From NCBI GenBank assembly GCA_002943765.1, contig PQWQ01000001.1, forward strand, positions 5,243,501-5,307,500: DNA of 64,000 bases. The letters are read 5' to 3'. Source of the DNA: Psoroptes ovis (lineage: Eukaryota; Arthropoda; Arachnida; Sarcoptiformes; Psoroptidae). The translations under genes were made by a program, and so were the position numbers. Below are positions 13,814-27,760 of this stretch, in pieces. Below the pieces are notes generated by a model. The model was given only the letters and a program-made list of their open reading frames with translations. It did no database searches and was not told the origin of the DNA. Numbering within the stretch: the stretch's first letter is position 1; every line of letters starts with the position of its first letter.

Positions 13814-13895
13814 AAAAAGTTGTCCAATAAGTTCTTGCCGATTTTTTGATAATTTTTTACGATAAAATCAACAGAAACTTTTCGGACAACTTTAT
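13814..13895 (-). mobile_element. mariner-like MITE, copy 13 (type A, degenerate)
   Basis: AAAAAGTTGTCCAATAAGTTC at left (terminal bases changed), CTTTTCGGACAACTTTA at right, interior with TTTTTTACGATAAAATC. Confidence 0.82.
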
Positions 13896-16552
13896 TAGTT
13901 TTTGAAGAATATTAAATTTGAAATTTTTAATAAATTTTGGCCCCACAATAATAATCGACCGTACAAGTGTTTCCGATTGTGTTCCAATGTTTCACATTTT
14001 ATATGATACATTTTTTCAATTGATTATCGTATGGCATAATTTGCCCCGAATTTCATCATTATTATTTTGCCTCCAAAGTTAATAGTTTCATTCATTCATT
14101 GATTATTTTCAAATGAACATTTGTTCAGTTTCATTTTGTTTGTTTGATGAAATCTCAAACATTGAATGAATTCAAAAAATGTATACATTTGCCTCTCGCT
14201 CATTGACTGTGAGTGAATGAATGAACCGATTTCAATGACATTCAAAAAAAATGATGTCAATTGATCAATGAATAAATGAATTGAATGTTTGATGAGATGC
14301 TTGATGATTTGAAATCATTCATTTCATTTATTAATGTTGGCCAAAAATGATTCTTTGAATTTCAATGACTGACAGTTGTCAACAAGCGAATTGTTCTGCC
14401 ATTATGTGCATTTATGAAATTTGAAATTTAAAATTTGGTCAAATAGTTTTTTGATTGAACATTTGTATGTTTTTTCGAATGTTTTTGAAAAAATGAAATT
14501 CTTTTCCAGTCTTTCGTTGCTCTAATTTTTGATCATTTCAATTCATTTTTGTTGAATTTTCAATGAATTCATAGCAAATTCATTGAATAAGAGATGCTTG
14601 AGCATCATTTCTGGTGTTTACATTCCGTTTTTACATTTTTTAAAAATGAATTTTTCTTGCGTTTGTTTTATGTGTTATTTCGTTTCGTTGAACATTTTTC
14701 TAGCTAAATTCTTACTGTCAAATTACATGGAAAATAAAAATAAATAAAAGAATTGAATTGAATTGAAATGATGATGATGATGATGATTGAAGAATTAAAA
14801 CATTTTGACATTTTGATTTTGACATTTTTTTAAAAATATTTATTTGAAGAATTATTACAATTATTATTAAACATAAATATATTCAATACAATACAATACA
14901 AACGAACAACGAACAACAACAATCGCAAATGTGTTCATATAATCTGATTATCAATTGTTTATTTATTTATTTATTTTATTTTGATTTTTCAAATATCAAT
15001 TCAATTCTTGAATTGTTCAAAGGCAAAATTATTTTTTACAATTTCAAATTCGCAGCGTTTCACATCTTTGATGTTTCATTGAGAATAATAATAATTGTGA
15101 TGTGTAACCATTTTCGTTCGAAAAATAATTTTCAAAGATTTTTGTGAGAAATTTGAAATTTCGCGGACTAAAAACAAACCCTGAATTCTTTGCTTTTTTT
15201 TCAAATCAAAGGATATTGTTTTTCGAATATTTTTCCCTTTTGAATTTCAATCATTGCAGTTAAAAGAAAACATTTTTCTTAAAGAAATTCATTGCCAATT
15301 CATTAAGAATTCTTCAGAATTATTTCAAATATTTTTTCACATTTTTAAAATCCCAAAAAAAACAATCCTTGAATTTGAAATAAGAAATGAGAATGACAAT
15401 TAAATTTAAATTGAATTTGAATTCATTATTTTCAAAATTGGTTTCATATATTATTATCTACCCCATTATTCGATTCACGTAATTTGATTTCAATTTTGAT
15501 TTTGATTTTCGTATTGTTTCCTTATTGTATAATTCAATTAACTTTTGTTGTGTTGTGCAGTGCAGTGTAGTGGATATGATTACGCAGGCTATGCACCACA
15601 CATCAATGCTTAGGTTATCCTTGACTTGAATATATAGTAATATCATTATGATTGTTATTGATACATTTGAAGCTTAATGTATCCAGCTGGAAAAATTTGG
15701 AATTTTCATTTTTTCGAATCGGTGGAATTGAAAACAAAAATTTCCATTGATTTTCAATGGATTTTCTTCGAATTTGATGACCAAATTTGACCTGACCTTA
15801 TTTGACAATTTGATTGTTGTTTTCTTCAAGAAAAAAGTCGATTGAATTCTTTTATTTCAGGTTTCTTGCTCTGGTCATTCATAGCTTATTCTTACCACTT
15901 CTTGGGTTTTGTTTGGTTGTTTTATTTGAAAAAATTAAAAATTTTAAAACTTAAAATATACAAAATAAGATAAAGTTTTTCATTTATATAAGAAATAATC
16001 CTTTGAGAAATAATAATAAAAAGTGGCAAACTTGTATATTTCAAAAAATGCTACAAACAACACTAATTCAACACATCATATCATTGCTCATATCATCATT
16101 GGTCAAATCATTCGGCACCTTTTTTTCCATTTTGAATTTATTTCTATTTATTCTGACTTATTGAATATTTTCAACGACCACAAATGATTATTTCTATGAT
16201 CTTTGATGTAATAAAAGACAAGAAAATGTTCAAACATACACACATACTTAAGACATCTGTGTGTCTTGAAGACGATCCAGAAACGATTTTCTGTGATCAT
16301 CATCATCATTTACCTTTCATTATTTATATGATTCAAAACAGAAAAATACCTTTTTATATGATTAAAATGGCGGTTTTTTTCAAATGTTTTTCCATTATTA
16401 TTATTTGATTCTTTTCGATCAATTTTCGGGATATTTTCGGATATTTGTTGAATTTTCAATCAATCGATTATTGATTTTTTTTAATACGTTCGGTTATATG
16501 TTGCTTTGGCCATCATTAAAATATAAGCGGATTGTTTTTTTTCATATACATA

Positions 16553-16632
16553 TTAGGTTGTCCGATAAGTTCTTGTCGATTTTTTCATAATTTCCTACGA
16601 TATAATCGGCAAAAACTTTTCGGACAGCTTAA
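16553..16632 (-). mobile_element. mariner-like MITE, copy 14 (type A)
   Basis: TTAGGTTGTCCGATAAGTTC left arm, right end TTCGGACAGCTTAA, interior CATAATTTCCTACGATATAA. The left GATAAG and right CTTTTC pairing is the mirror image of forward type A copies. Confidence 0.92.
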
Positions 16633-17905
16633 TATATTTTCGGTTTAAGTTTTTTTTATTAAAGTTTCATAGCTTTTCTTAACATTTATTCTATCGATAT
16701 TTTCTCAAAGATAATATGATCATCGGAAAAAAAGCGTTTTAAAGTCCGATTTTTCTCTGTTGAATAAATGCGCATCAATAAATGTGAATGAATAAATGGA
16801 TAGATAAATTGATGAAATAAAACTTCTTTGAATTTTCAATAGGAAAAAAACATTGACAAAATGCTTTCGTATTGAAATTGATTCAAAACAGAAACTACTA
16901 AATTATGTGTAATAACAAGCTTTGATCATATCTATTCAAAGAACATCAATGAATAAACTTCAACATTCAATCGAACATAAATGTTTTCACCTTTTTTTTT
17001 GATAATTTTGATGCGAGTAAATGTGAATAATCATAATCTATCATTGTTCAGTGACTACAGATTTCATTCGATAATTTTTCGTTCATTCATCGTATTTTCC
17101 TTTGTTGAATTAGATTTATTAATTATTTACAATCATAATTCGGAATGAAATGAAATGAATTTTGAATTTTTGAAACTTTTCAAAGAGGAATCAAATCAGA
17201 TAACACTGCATGAGGTTTTACATTCATTTTTTCTTTACGATCTGTCAAACCTATTGTTTTCCAATCTTTTCATGATTACAATGATGATCATTGTTTGTTG
17301 TTTTGGTTGTTGTTGTTTGACCATCGACAAAATTAGAAATTAGACCATTCAGTGAATGCAATGCAGTGAATGGCCATCATCATCATCATTGTTATTTTAC
17401 TTGTTTCATCGCATGATTCAATCATTCATGCTATAACCACACCATGCTAATTATCATTATTATTATCATTGATTGAACACACAACTACCCACAGAAGCGA
17501 ATTGATCAATCAATTCGATTGATTGATTGATCGATTGATCAATGTATCCGATGATGATGATCAATGAAATTCCGAGAAATTTCTTCCTCTCAATCAATTT
17601 CATTGATCAATGAAATAAATGAATGAATCCATGAATTAATAGACATGGATTCCACAATTAACAAGCCAAAATATGATGATAGTGAATAGTGAATCAATTC
17701 TTTTCATAATGAAAATATTACCAATTACTACATTGCAATTGACCTTTGACACATTATCATTTTCATAACTATTTTATCGTGATAATAATTTATATATTAT
17801 TCTACTATTATTCTTACTTATTAATTCATTTTTCTCACTCTGTCTATTTTTTCTCCTCTTCACCATCATCATCACCACCACCACCACCATCACCAATTTT
17901 GACAG

Positions 17906-18020
17906 ATTTAAAAAAAACAAATGAACAACGAACACGCGAAAAACAACTTTTAGATGAACTTGTTAAAATTGTTGACAAACGAAATGAATTGGTACAACAT
18001 TTGGATAATCAAGAAAAAGC
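17906..18020 (+). CDS. Ehbp1: EH domain-binding protein 1, bMERB exon (penultimate)
   Basis: This 115-bp exon lies between TTTTGACAG and GC/GTAAGT. It completes an Asp codon with its first two bases, encodes 37 residues beginning LKKTNEQRTREKQLLDELV and continuing through KIVDKRNELVQHLDNQEK, and leaves two bases (GC) of an Ala codon. The sequence aligns without gaps to the last long helix of the EHBP1 bMERB domain (the REQLLLDELVALVNKRDALV region of the vertebrate family), which contacts Rab8/Rab10-like GTPases. The heptad pattern of Leu/Val and the charged faces are kept. The frame stays open upstream into the intron, but that part (Ser/Pro-rich, from CAC/TCA repeats) has no homology and precedes a clear acceptor. 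Confidence 0.92.
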
Positions 18021-18493
18021 GTAAGTTGGAATTTATATTTATTTTCATTTATTATTTCGATATCTGCGAGCTTTCAAATTAAACATGTTTCTATGAAAAC
18101 ATGTCTTTTTTTTGACCAAAGAACTAAGAAATTTCGTTAAGAATTTCAACGAATATGTAATCTTAGAATATGTGTGTGTGTGTGTGTATGTACACAGTTC
18201 TCAAGTTATTATTTGAATTATGTATTTTCTATTGCTGTTTGTTTGTGTGTCATGTTGTGGTCAAATCTCTCACATTTGCAAATGACAGATTTAATGTCAA
18301 TAAAATATTATTTTTCAATGTGCATGTTTCCGAATCAAAAAAATTATTCGTCAAATCAAAATGAAATCAAATCAAATCATTCCACTTGTCTTGAACAGAT
18401 TTGTTTTTAGTTCAATTTTATTTTTTCAAATGGTTAAACATTTGCCCCATTGAATATGTTTGTATGGATATTTTTGAATGAAAATTTCATTTC

Positions 18494-18529
18494 AAAAAAA
18501 AAACAAAAAAAAAAAAAAAAAAAAAAAAC
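18494..18529. repeat. poly-A tract
   Basis: Run of A with single C interruptions, about 36 bp long. No retroposon body can be recognised upstream. Confidence 0.85.
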
Positions 18530-20919
18530 AAAATGGCTACAAATAACTAACAAGCTAATTGAAATCTATTTCTGTTTTGATATAATTTGATCAAAGTTAT
18601 TTCATTTATTTGTTTATTAAATTGAATGTAATTGAATATGTAATTATGAGAGTTGAAATAATTTCATTTAGCTGCTGAAAATTTTCGGTAATTCTTTCAA
18701 TTCAATATGATTAAATTTTGATTAAATTCGTTTGTTTTGATATACGTTAATAATAAACGATAAATTCTGTTGATATTCTCTCTTTTTTGCACCATACATA
18801 AATTACTATGTTCATATTATTTCAACAAATGTGTGAGAAAAACGAGAAAAAATTCAGATTTAAATTATTGTAATCTTTTTTTTTTTTTTTCATTCACTAA
18901 TCACATATGATGATTACATTCTAATGCTTTTGTGTGGTTATTTTATGATATCAAACAAAATAGAAAAAAAAAAACATTTTACAAAAATAGTTTTTCTTTG
19001 AGCATTCAGGCTATTACTTGTGTGTGAGCCTGTGCTTTATTAAATTTTATTTTTCGGATTTTTGTCATCCAACATAATCATTGTGAATAGCTTCATTTCT
19101 TGATCTTTTTTTTTCTTTTAGCTTTGTATGTATTTATCTCCGTGATAATACGTACACAAAGCAATAAGCCTTAGCATTATACATTGCGTACCAGAAATTC
19201 ACTGTCAAGACCATTTATGGATCGAATTAACCATAATACATAATAATACATACATAATAAGTGTAAATCTGTATTTTATGTATGTGTAAATCTTCAAAAT
19301 ATTAGAAACAACAAAAACAAAAAATTATTTTTCTCAAAATCCTGTTAATTAACTCAGACTAATGATAATTTTAATGTTATGTATATTTGTTTGTGTATAA
19401 TGATGATGATGATGATAATGATGTGATTGCTGTGTTGAGGTGATGAAAATTATATTTTCAAAAGATTATGATGTTTGCAATGAAATCTATATGTGAGTAT
19501 GTGTTTACATACACTAATACACTGCCTGTTGGATATAAAGCAATGTACATTGTCGGCCAAACAGTCTTTAAGCAATTTACATATTTCAATGATAAAAATG
19601 TTTAATGTTTTCATTTTTTAATTGAATTTTCCATTAATTCACTTGAATCTTTTTAAAAATGTGTGTTTAAAAATACATTCATTCATTCATTTTCTCATTC
19701 AATTAATTTTTTCAATGAATTTCTAACGGTTTAGTCTTGATTTTTCTTTATGGATTTTTCCATAGAAAATTTTTTCAAAAATTTTCAATTGTTTTCAGTT
19801 TTTGAAAACAAAAAAAAAAAAAAATAATCATTCATTCATTCATTCATTCATTCAGTCATTCATTCATTAATTGTGATGATGATTTGAAAAAAAATTCAAT
19901 GTCTATATCCTTACAGAAAAAAAAAATTTATGGCCTTTTAGGCTTCGAAAAAAAAAATTGAATGAATGAATAAATAAACGAATTAAACGAAATAATTTGA
20001 TGAAACAATAAAATTCAATTATAAATTGAATTTAAAGTTTTTCTTTTATATAAATTCAAAATTCATTCATTTAATTCATTCATTTTTTCATATTTCAATT
20101 TACACATATATATAGAAAATGTGTCGAGATTTATGTTGTTTTTGCCCCCCAGAAAAAACATTATGGGTTCAAGCGCTTCCTTTTACGCTTGCATTTTTCC
20201 AACTTGCGATTTGGATTTCCATCATTTTTAGTCTTTCGAAAGGGTTTCATTCATTCAATTTTTTTCTGGTGATTTTGATGTGATATTTTTTTTCAGAGGT
20301 TTTAACCATTCAAAAAGTTCAGGTAAAAAGTTTTTTTGACGAGGTATTTGCCTTTGAGAAAATGAACATGAATCAAAACTTTTTCGTGATATTTCATTTC
20401 GTTTTTTAGTTTAGTTTTTTTTTCAAAAGTTGAAGTTAATTGAAAAAATAAAACAAAATGAACTATTTTGAATCATAGATGAGTTTTATTGAGTTTTTTT
20501 TTCTTCGATGTATGATTAGTGAACAAAGGGTTAATGAATATATATGTATAACCCTTTTAAAAACTTTGATGATAATATTTCAACTCTATGACCTCGATTT
20601 AGCTAATAATAACAATAATCTTCGTCATAATTCTGTGATGAGAATCAATTTTCCATCCATCTTGTCTCTCCCACACACACACACACACACATTGAAACTA
20701 AATACACATGATTCTGTCATTTTATTTTGAAAATTTTATGAATCAAAATAAAATTTTGCCAAAGCAAATAAAACTATGAAATAAAAGATTGATGCACGAC
20801 ATTTTTTCTCCGTTTTGTTTTAATTCAAAACTACGTGACCATTATTATTATTATCATGAAAATTAATGATGAACGAAAGAAAAAAAAGGTCGAATCGTGT
20901 GAACATTTAGTTGTATAAA

Positions 20920-21000
20920 TTAGGTTGTCCCATAAGTTTTGGCCGTTTTTTAAATTTTTTTTTAATTCGAAAAACAGCAAGAACTTATGGGACAATCTAA
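20920..21000 (-). mobile_element. mariner-like MITE, copy 15 (type D)
   Basis: TTAGGTTGTCCCATAAGTTT left, GAACTTATGGGACAATCTAA right, loop of T-rich sequence containing AATTCGAAAAAC. It reads as the reverse of copy 6. Confidence 0.9.
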
Positions 21001-21003
21001 TAT

Positions 21004-21027
21004 TTATGATTATGATTATGATTATGA
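21004..21027. repeat. (TTATGA)n hexamer repeat
   Basis: Four tandem hexamers directly after fold-back copy 15, continuing into an ATT repeat. Confidence 0.8.
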
Positions 21028-21326
21028 TTATTATTATTATATTCAATATTCATTAACATCTTGAAATGTGAAGAAAAGAGTCGGACATTCATAATGCATT
21101 CATAAACGACAATGCCATTTTGTTTGTTTTGTTTTGTTTTTCATCATTTCGAAATTGTTTTGACTTTAACTCTTTCATTTCATGATGATGATGAAATTCA
21201 TAATTAAATTTTCATGAATGCTCATTTTTTCAAAGGTGTAAAGGTGTAAAAATTTAAAAATTTTTTTTTTCTTTGCCTGGTTTCATTATGAAATGTACCA
21301 AAGAAAAGAAAAAATGAAATAAAATA

Positions 21327-21407
21327 TTAGGCTGTCCGGAAAGTTTTGGCCGATTTCCGTCAGTAACTCTATTCGATTAAGCCGAATGAACTTTTCGGAC
21401 AACCTAA
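21327..21407 (+). mobile_element. mariner-like MITE, copy 16 (type B)
   Basis: Near-consensus forward type B: TTAGGCTGTCCGGAAAGTTT, GTAACTCTATTCGATTAAGC, GGACAACCTAA, with TA on both sides. Confidence 0.93.
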
Positions 21408-23063
21408 TAATAATAATAATAAACCATAATCACACATAAAAAGCAATAGTAATAATCATAACAATAATAATAATAAACAGGTAAAAACGTTATCATATTT
21501 TTTTTTTTTTTTTTTTTTTGCTGTATGGATATATTGTGTGTTTGATTGTTGAAAATTTTATGGTTTTTTTTCCCTGTTTTTTTCCATAAAACAACCAGTC
21601 ATTTCATTTTGAAAGTTTTCTTTGAAAAATCATAAAGAAACCAGTGCAAAAACGATGAAATGAAATGATTTGTGATTCAAAATCATAAATCATTCAAAAG
21701 AAAAGCAAAATGTGCATCTGAGTTGAAAATATTTACGGAGAAAAAAAAAAGCTAACCGAAACAAACCTTTTTTGCTTAGATTTCGAAAGGGTTAAAGATG
21801 TATATTTATGATGATGATAAGGTTGATGATAAGGTTGACCATGTTGTTGCTGATGATGATCATACGATCAACAACGTAATGGATAATTTTATATCCACAG
21901 AAAAAAAAAATATTCAACAAATGCATCCGTTTTTTTGTCATATTTAACTCTGAAAAATTTTGAAAAGTTCAAGTCGAAAAAAAAATATTTAAATTAACTC
22001 TACGATTATGATAATAAAAGTAATATCCAAAACAATAACCTGCAAATGATTCAATGCTTTTTTTTTTGTTCGAACGAACGAAAGGGTTAAAAGTAATTTT
22101 AGTTTTCAAATGAAGCTCAAAAAAGGGTTAATTGTTTCTATCTTTTTCTTCCAAGTGTTCTACTATCGTTTATTCGTTAACTGGTAACTCTGCAATCTTT
22201 TATATTTCAAATATTCAAATAACAAGCAAACACCAGAGATATTCAATCAAATATTGAGCATATTCATTTATTTGTTTTTGTTTTTGAATTTTTCATTTTT
22301 TGCTCAACAAATTTTGTTCAAAATATGTAATTATTTTGGCCAAAAAAATTATTTTCACCTTTGTGTGTTTACGAAGAAAAAAAAACAATAAATTATCAAT
22401 CCAAATGAAAACTACGCTTGAAAAATTGAAAATTTCCGAAAATTCAGCGTAACAATATTCATCATCATTACCTTTGTGTCAAATTATTGATTGTTATTAT
22501 TGCTGCAATCTAAAGCGAATGATTTTCGAAATGATTGAGTTGAATTTGAAATTTTCATCATGTTTAGGGTCACCACTGGTTCTGGTTTGACAAGAATCTT
22601 CAAAATTCTTTCTCAATCTCAAAAAATTTAGGTAACATTTCATCAAACGAAAGAAAACAACATAATCAAAGGATTATAGTTTTTTTTCTTGGCTACTGTT
22701 ATTGTAGTAATAGTTATTATCATTATTATTATTGTTTTTTCTTATCATTTCTTGAAATTTGAATTAAGTAATTTAAAAGTATGCTTTGTTTCTAATTTAT
22801 TTTCGCTAAAATAGAGCAATTTTAAGATATTTCATGAGAAATGATTGCATTTCATTTTTCACTATTTTTGTATGAGCAAAATAAAAAAATAAATATTTTC
22901 GAAAGGTCGAAAAAAACATGGCATTTTGCATTTGTAAAAATTCCGACCACTTTTCTATGTTGTTGTTGTTGTTTCGAAATTGAATCAAAAATTTAATTGA
23001 GTGTATTCGATTTGGTTTCAAATTATCATCGTCGTTATTATTGTTATTATTAGGAAAATATTA

Positions 23064-23143
23064 TTAGGTTGTCCCATAAGTTCTTGCTGTTTTTTCAATG
23101 ATTTTCTCCGATAAAAACGACAAGAACTTATCGAACAACTTAA
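23064..23143 (-). mobile_element. mariner-like MITE, copy 17 (type D/A intermediate)
   Basis: Left arm is type D (TTAGGTTGTCCCATAAGTTC) but the right arm reads GAACTTATCGAACAACTTAA. The interior (CAATGATTTTCTCCGATAAA) recalls reverse type A. Confidence 0.85.
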
Positions 23144-23272
23144 TAATAATTTGAAATTATTTCGATTGTAAACACACGCAAACTCGCGCGTACAAAGCAT
23201 GAAAAACGAAAAACGAAAACATGCAAAATGAAATTGAAATGAAAATGAAAAAATATTCAATAATTTTGACCA

Positions 23273-23356
23273 CACGTGTTAACTCGTGCGAATATTTTTT
23301 TTTCGATAAATTCAATGATAACAATTGATATATCCTGATAACACGTGATACACGTG
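23273..23356. promoter_or_regulatory. cluster of three CACGTG E-boxes
   Basis: CACGTG occurs at 23273-23278, 23342-23347 and 23351-23356, twice in the extended form ACACGTGT. The flanks carry other unusual GC words (CTCGCGCGTAC near 23186, CTCGTGCG at 23283). A bHLH-binding enhancer in the Ehbp1 intron is inferred only from this clustering. Confidence 0.35.
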
Positions 23357-23825
23357 TTTATTTGTTGTTTTTTTCGTTCATTTCGTTCGTTTCGTTCGTT
23401 TTGATTGTTTACATTTGAATATTAATATGAAACCCCAAAATATACATCATAAAATGAATGATTTGAAATGATGGATCATTTGCTTGGCTTGGCGTGGTGT
23501 GTTTACATCACACAATAATAATAATCAACATTAAATTTGAAAATAAATAAATAAATTCGTGTATTTTCAATTCAAATTTGATGATTCGATTTGGTTTTGT
23601 AAAATGTAAAATGCAAATGTTTTCATTATTTACATGTATTAAAATTTTGCATGTTTACTCGGCACTATTGTTGGTGATATACCTGTCAAGTTTTTCAATT
23701 TTGACCTCAAAATAATTATTTGGTCTCCAGAAAACGAAAATGAATTCAAAATTTCATATGAATAACCGTTTGATTATTGAACAAAACAAAAATTAATTGA
23801 CCACTGGTCAATACTAATGATATAA

Positions 23826-23906
23826 TTAGGTTGTCCGAAAAGTTTATTCCGCTTAATCGATAGAATTGCTCACTAAAAATCGGCCAGAACTTTCCGGACA
23901 ACCTAA
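23826..23906 (-). mobile_element. mariner-like MITE, copy 18 (type B)
   Basis: TTAGGTTGTCCGAAAAGTTT left, interior CTTAATCGATAGAATTGCTC, right end TTTCCGGACAACCTAA. Confidence 0.92.
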
Positions 23907-24144
23907 TTTTGTTTCGATTATTATCATCATTATTATTATGATTGTTATTATTATTTTTCAAAGTTTTTCGTGGTCGATTTGTTATTATTGTCATTGTTGG
24001 TTGATTTTTTCTCTGATTCTGATTCAAAATATTGAATGTTACGGGTAAATAATTGTGGTACTACTCATGTACAATTTTGGACAAATATTCTTTTTCTCAT
24101 AAATAGCAAAAATGTTTGTGTATGTGTTTGTTCAATCTAATTAT

Positions 24145-24225
24145 ATTAGATTGTCCGAAAAGTTCATTCCGCTTAGCCAATAGAATTGCTCATGAAAATC
24201 GGCCACAACTTTACGGACAAGCTAA
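24145..24225 (-). mobile_element. mariner-like MITE, copy 19 (type B)
   Basis: TTAGATTGTCCGAAAAGTTC left, interior CTTAGCCAATAGAATTGCTC, right end TTTACGGACAAGCTAA. It lies 239 bp from copy 18 in the same orientation and shares its AATAGAATTGCTC variant. Confidence 0.9.
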
Positions 24226-27200
24226 TATTTCGTTTTTTTTTTTTTTTTTTGAAGAAATTTCTTTTTATTTCAATTCTATTTCAAAGGATTAACGTTTTTT
24301 TTGATATTTTCTGGATAATTAAATTCAATTTGTTGTTGTTGTTCAACCAATGTGAAAAGCAAATTTGTTCAGTGTTTGTTCAACATTCCAAATTCAATTT
24401 GATTATTATTATTAGTGTGTAATTGTTATATTTTCAATGTTTCGATGCTTTTTCGATAACGTAACGTATGCGAAATGGTAGAAAGTATATGATTTGGTTT
24501 GCTTTGTGTGTGTGTGCACAGCAAGGCAATTATTCGGTGTGCACTGATAATATTTTATGGTACAAGAAATTTTTCGATTTTCATTTGATTCGCTTGTTAG
24601 CCATACATATTACTCTTCATATCGAAAATTCTATATAATTTATATGTGATATACATTGAATGATAGAATTCTATTGGGAAAAATATTCATGTTGATAATA
24701 ATCCAAAATAATTGGACTACATTATTATTATTTCCATACATTTTTCAATGCATATTTTTTTTTCTTATATTCATTATTTTTTTCAAAGCTAATTTCAATT
24801 TTAAAAGTTTCAATTCAAAATTTGATTGTGTTCAAGAAGATTGTCTTGTCTTCATTCAGCAAGCAATCAATCATTGATATATATCATCAATGTTTTTTTC
24901 TTTAAATTATTTTATCAATTTTTTTCTGAAATTAATTTTTGCTCATTCCTGAAATAATTGTCACGCAAAGCTATTCAATTGTTTCTTGTCGCACCGATGA
25001 TTACAACAATGATTATCGATGATTGATCAAAAAATCGATCATATCGTTTGAATGTTCGATTATCAATCAAAATGATTTCAACGATTATTTCGACCAATGA
25101 TTTCAATTTATTTTTTATTAAAAAATATTTTGCATTCACCAACAACAACAACAACAATATTCAATAACCACGAAAATGGTTTGAATGAATGAATGATTTC
25201 GATGAAAGATATTTACTTGGAAAAAAAAAATTGAAAAATTAATTCCTTTTCGACACCTGTCAAATTCAATACTTTAATCATCATCATCATCATAATGATG
25301 ATTATCATCATTTTGTATTAATAGATTCCATTCAAATTTCATTTTATCAAAAAAACATTACTATTTAGTAATAAATAATGATAAAATGGTTGAAAACATC
25401 TCGATCAATCGATCGATCGATTGATCAATCTTTTCGATTTTTATTATTTTAAGAATTTGGTCAAATTTATTTATTTTTATTTATTTTGTTTTCTATTCAC
25501 TGGTCAAAATTTGTGCCTGTGTTTATCCTCAATTTTCAATCAACCAAATAATAATAATTCAATGATATTTCATTTTTTTGATCAAGTTCGTTTCGAACCA
25601 CAATCGAATCGAGCATTTAGTACTTATTTTATTTTATTTTTCAATAAAAATCGTTCTTGTTGATCATGATGATGATGATGATGATGATGAGTATACAATC
25701 GTCGATTGGCGTCGTCATTTAGAGCTTTATAAGAGCCCAAAATCAGTATAAAAATAAAAAATAAAATGAAATAAAATCTAAAATAATAAATTGAAATGAA
25801 TAAATTTGATAAATAATCACTAAAGGAATTTATTTATTTATTTATTTTCTTCAATTCATTTTACATTCATCCATTTATTTACTTGTAAAAAACTCAAAAT
25901 ACCATTTTGAAGGTTTGAAAAATTCAAAAAAAAACTCAAACATATATAAAAATAAAATCAAATAAAAATACGATCTCGATCGATTATATATATTATGAAT
26001 CGAGAGAATGACATATTCGGATGATCAGTATAAGCCCTGTAAGCATCGACCATCTTCAATTCATCTATTTGATGATCATTTTACTTGAATGATGTTCTTT
26101 TTTTTCTGCCATCATTTGAATCGAAAAAAAGGTTATGTGCATTCGAAATCGAAAGAATTCATTTCGATTTGATATCTTACGAATCATGAAATGAAATCAT
26201 TGGTGGTTTATTGAATTGAAACTTGACTACCATTCAAACTTATGGGAGAAATAAACTAAAAAAATAACCTTTCAAACTATGAGAATTAAACTAGACAAAC
26301 AATCAGTGGTAAATAAATGTTTGATTTCTCTGTTTTTTTTTTAAATGAATTATTCGAATGAATTCTTATGAAATGATGATGATGATGATAGAAGAACATT
26401 TAACATTCATTTAGATATCAATTCATCAAATATCATATATGAATAAAATGAATTGTATCGAATCGAAATATATGCTTTGGGCGCTTATCTTTTATTTTTT
26501 TTTTCAAATTTTTCTTATTTACTACCCTCTAAGAGTAATATAAATGATCATCATTCATGATCATCGTAATGATAACGAAGATGATGATGATGATGCCGCA
26601 TCTTTGTGAATCTAATTGTCGATATATGAAATAGATCGCTTTCGCTCGCGCGCGTGAGCCATTTGAGTGCATAATAATCATGATGATGATGATGTAGTAT
26701 CGAATCATTTTATTCATTTTTTAAATCATTTATGCATGTGAATGAATGCATATAAATGATTTAATGGCTGTAAAAATTTTTTTTTTAGTGAAATATTTTC
26801 AAGTATATATAACCTTTGTGTTTAGTTCACATCACAACACTGTTGTTCAAAAATTCAATCAATCATAGCATCAAATCAATCATTTATTCCGAAATCTTCA
26901 TTCGGCTGAAGTGGTGGCGCATCCTTGTAGATAGATAGAGTGTGTGTATATTCTTGAATATTTTTGGTCAAATTGATCGAATTCGATCAATTCGATTAAC
27001 AATCAAATATCTCAATCGAAATCACACACTCTTCGATTGTCATTTGATCGATTTTCAGTATAAATAGTCTGAAAATTTCAAATTTTCTTCAAGAAAACAT
27101 TTCTTATATTTGTTTTTTTTTACCATGTCAATATATTTCAATTTTAATATGATATCATTATGTGAAGACATTTTTTTTTCTTTTATCATGAACACATTGA

Positions 27201-27760
27201 TCAGTAAAGTTTTCAAAATCAATAGTTGTTGAATTGTTCTCGTTTCTTTCTTGGTTTGTCAGTGATCAAAAATTTCTTGATTTTTTTTTTCGATCTTCCA
27301 CATCTCGCAATGGAATGCAATGAATTCACTTATAATAATATTTTCATATGTATTCAAACTATGAAAAAGCATAAAAACACCAGCTGTGAGGCTGTTGGTT
27401 GTTGATGTTTGTTGTTCATTTTTATTCCTGATTTCTTTTACCTTACTTGTATTCATTTCAAAAAATCGTTTTTCTTCAAGTCATTGGACTAATTTTCTCC
27501 TTTTCGTAAAGTTTTTCGACCAAAAAATTATAAGGTTGTTGTTTTTGCTGGATTCAGATATCAGACCTTTAAAGCATCTTATATTCATTAATCGATGTGT
27601 AATTTGCTCATTGAAATAACCTTTTTGCCAGTTTCAATGATTACAATTGATTTACACTTGTTACACTTTGAATTAACTTCAAATGAACTAATTTTTCTTT
27701 TCTATTTTTTTTTGTTTGTCTTTTTTTCCCTGTTACCCTTTAAACCCTTACGAATGATAG

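Larger units (their letters stand above)
4587..17905 (+). other. Ehbp1 intron, 13.3 kb
   Basis: Begins GTAGGT and ends TTTTGACAG. It is phase 1 (G/AT gives Asp). It contains nine fold-back elements (5112, 5399, 5728, 7602, 8528, 10117, 11689, 13814, 16553), many ATT, GAT and TTCA simple repeats and a CAC/CCA-rich patch near 12.84-12.92 kb. No coding exon or nested gene is recognised on either strand. Confidence 0.8.
18021..27760 (+). other. Ehbp1 intron, 9.7 kb
   Basis: Starts GTAAGT and ends ...TTACGAATGATAG, phase 2. It carries five fold-back elements (20920, 21327, 23064, 23826, 24145), a poly-A tract at 18494, a cluster of AAAGGGTTAA words (20.5-22.1 kb) and three CACGTG E-boxes in 84 bp (23.27-23.36 kb). 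No nested gene is recognised. Confidence 0.8.

Noticed and set aside
17746..17905. Upstream extension of the Ehbp1 exon frame (Ser/Pro-rich)
   Set aside because: Intronic read-through: a clear TTTTGACAG acceptor at 17905 fits phase and homology; the Pro run comes from a CAC repeat.
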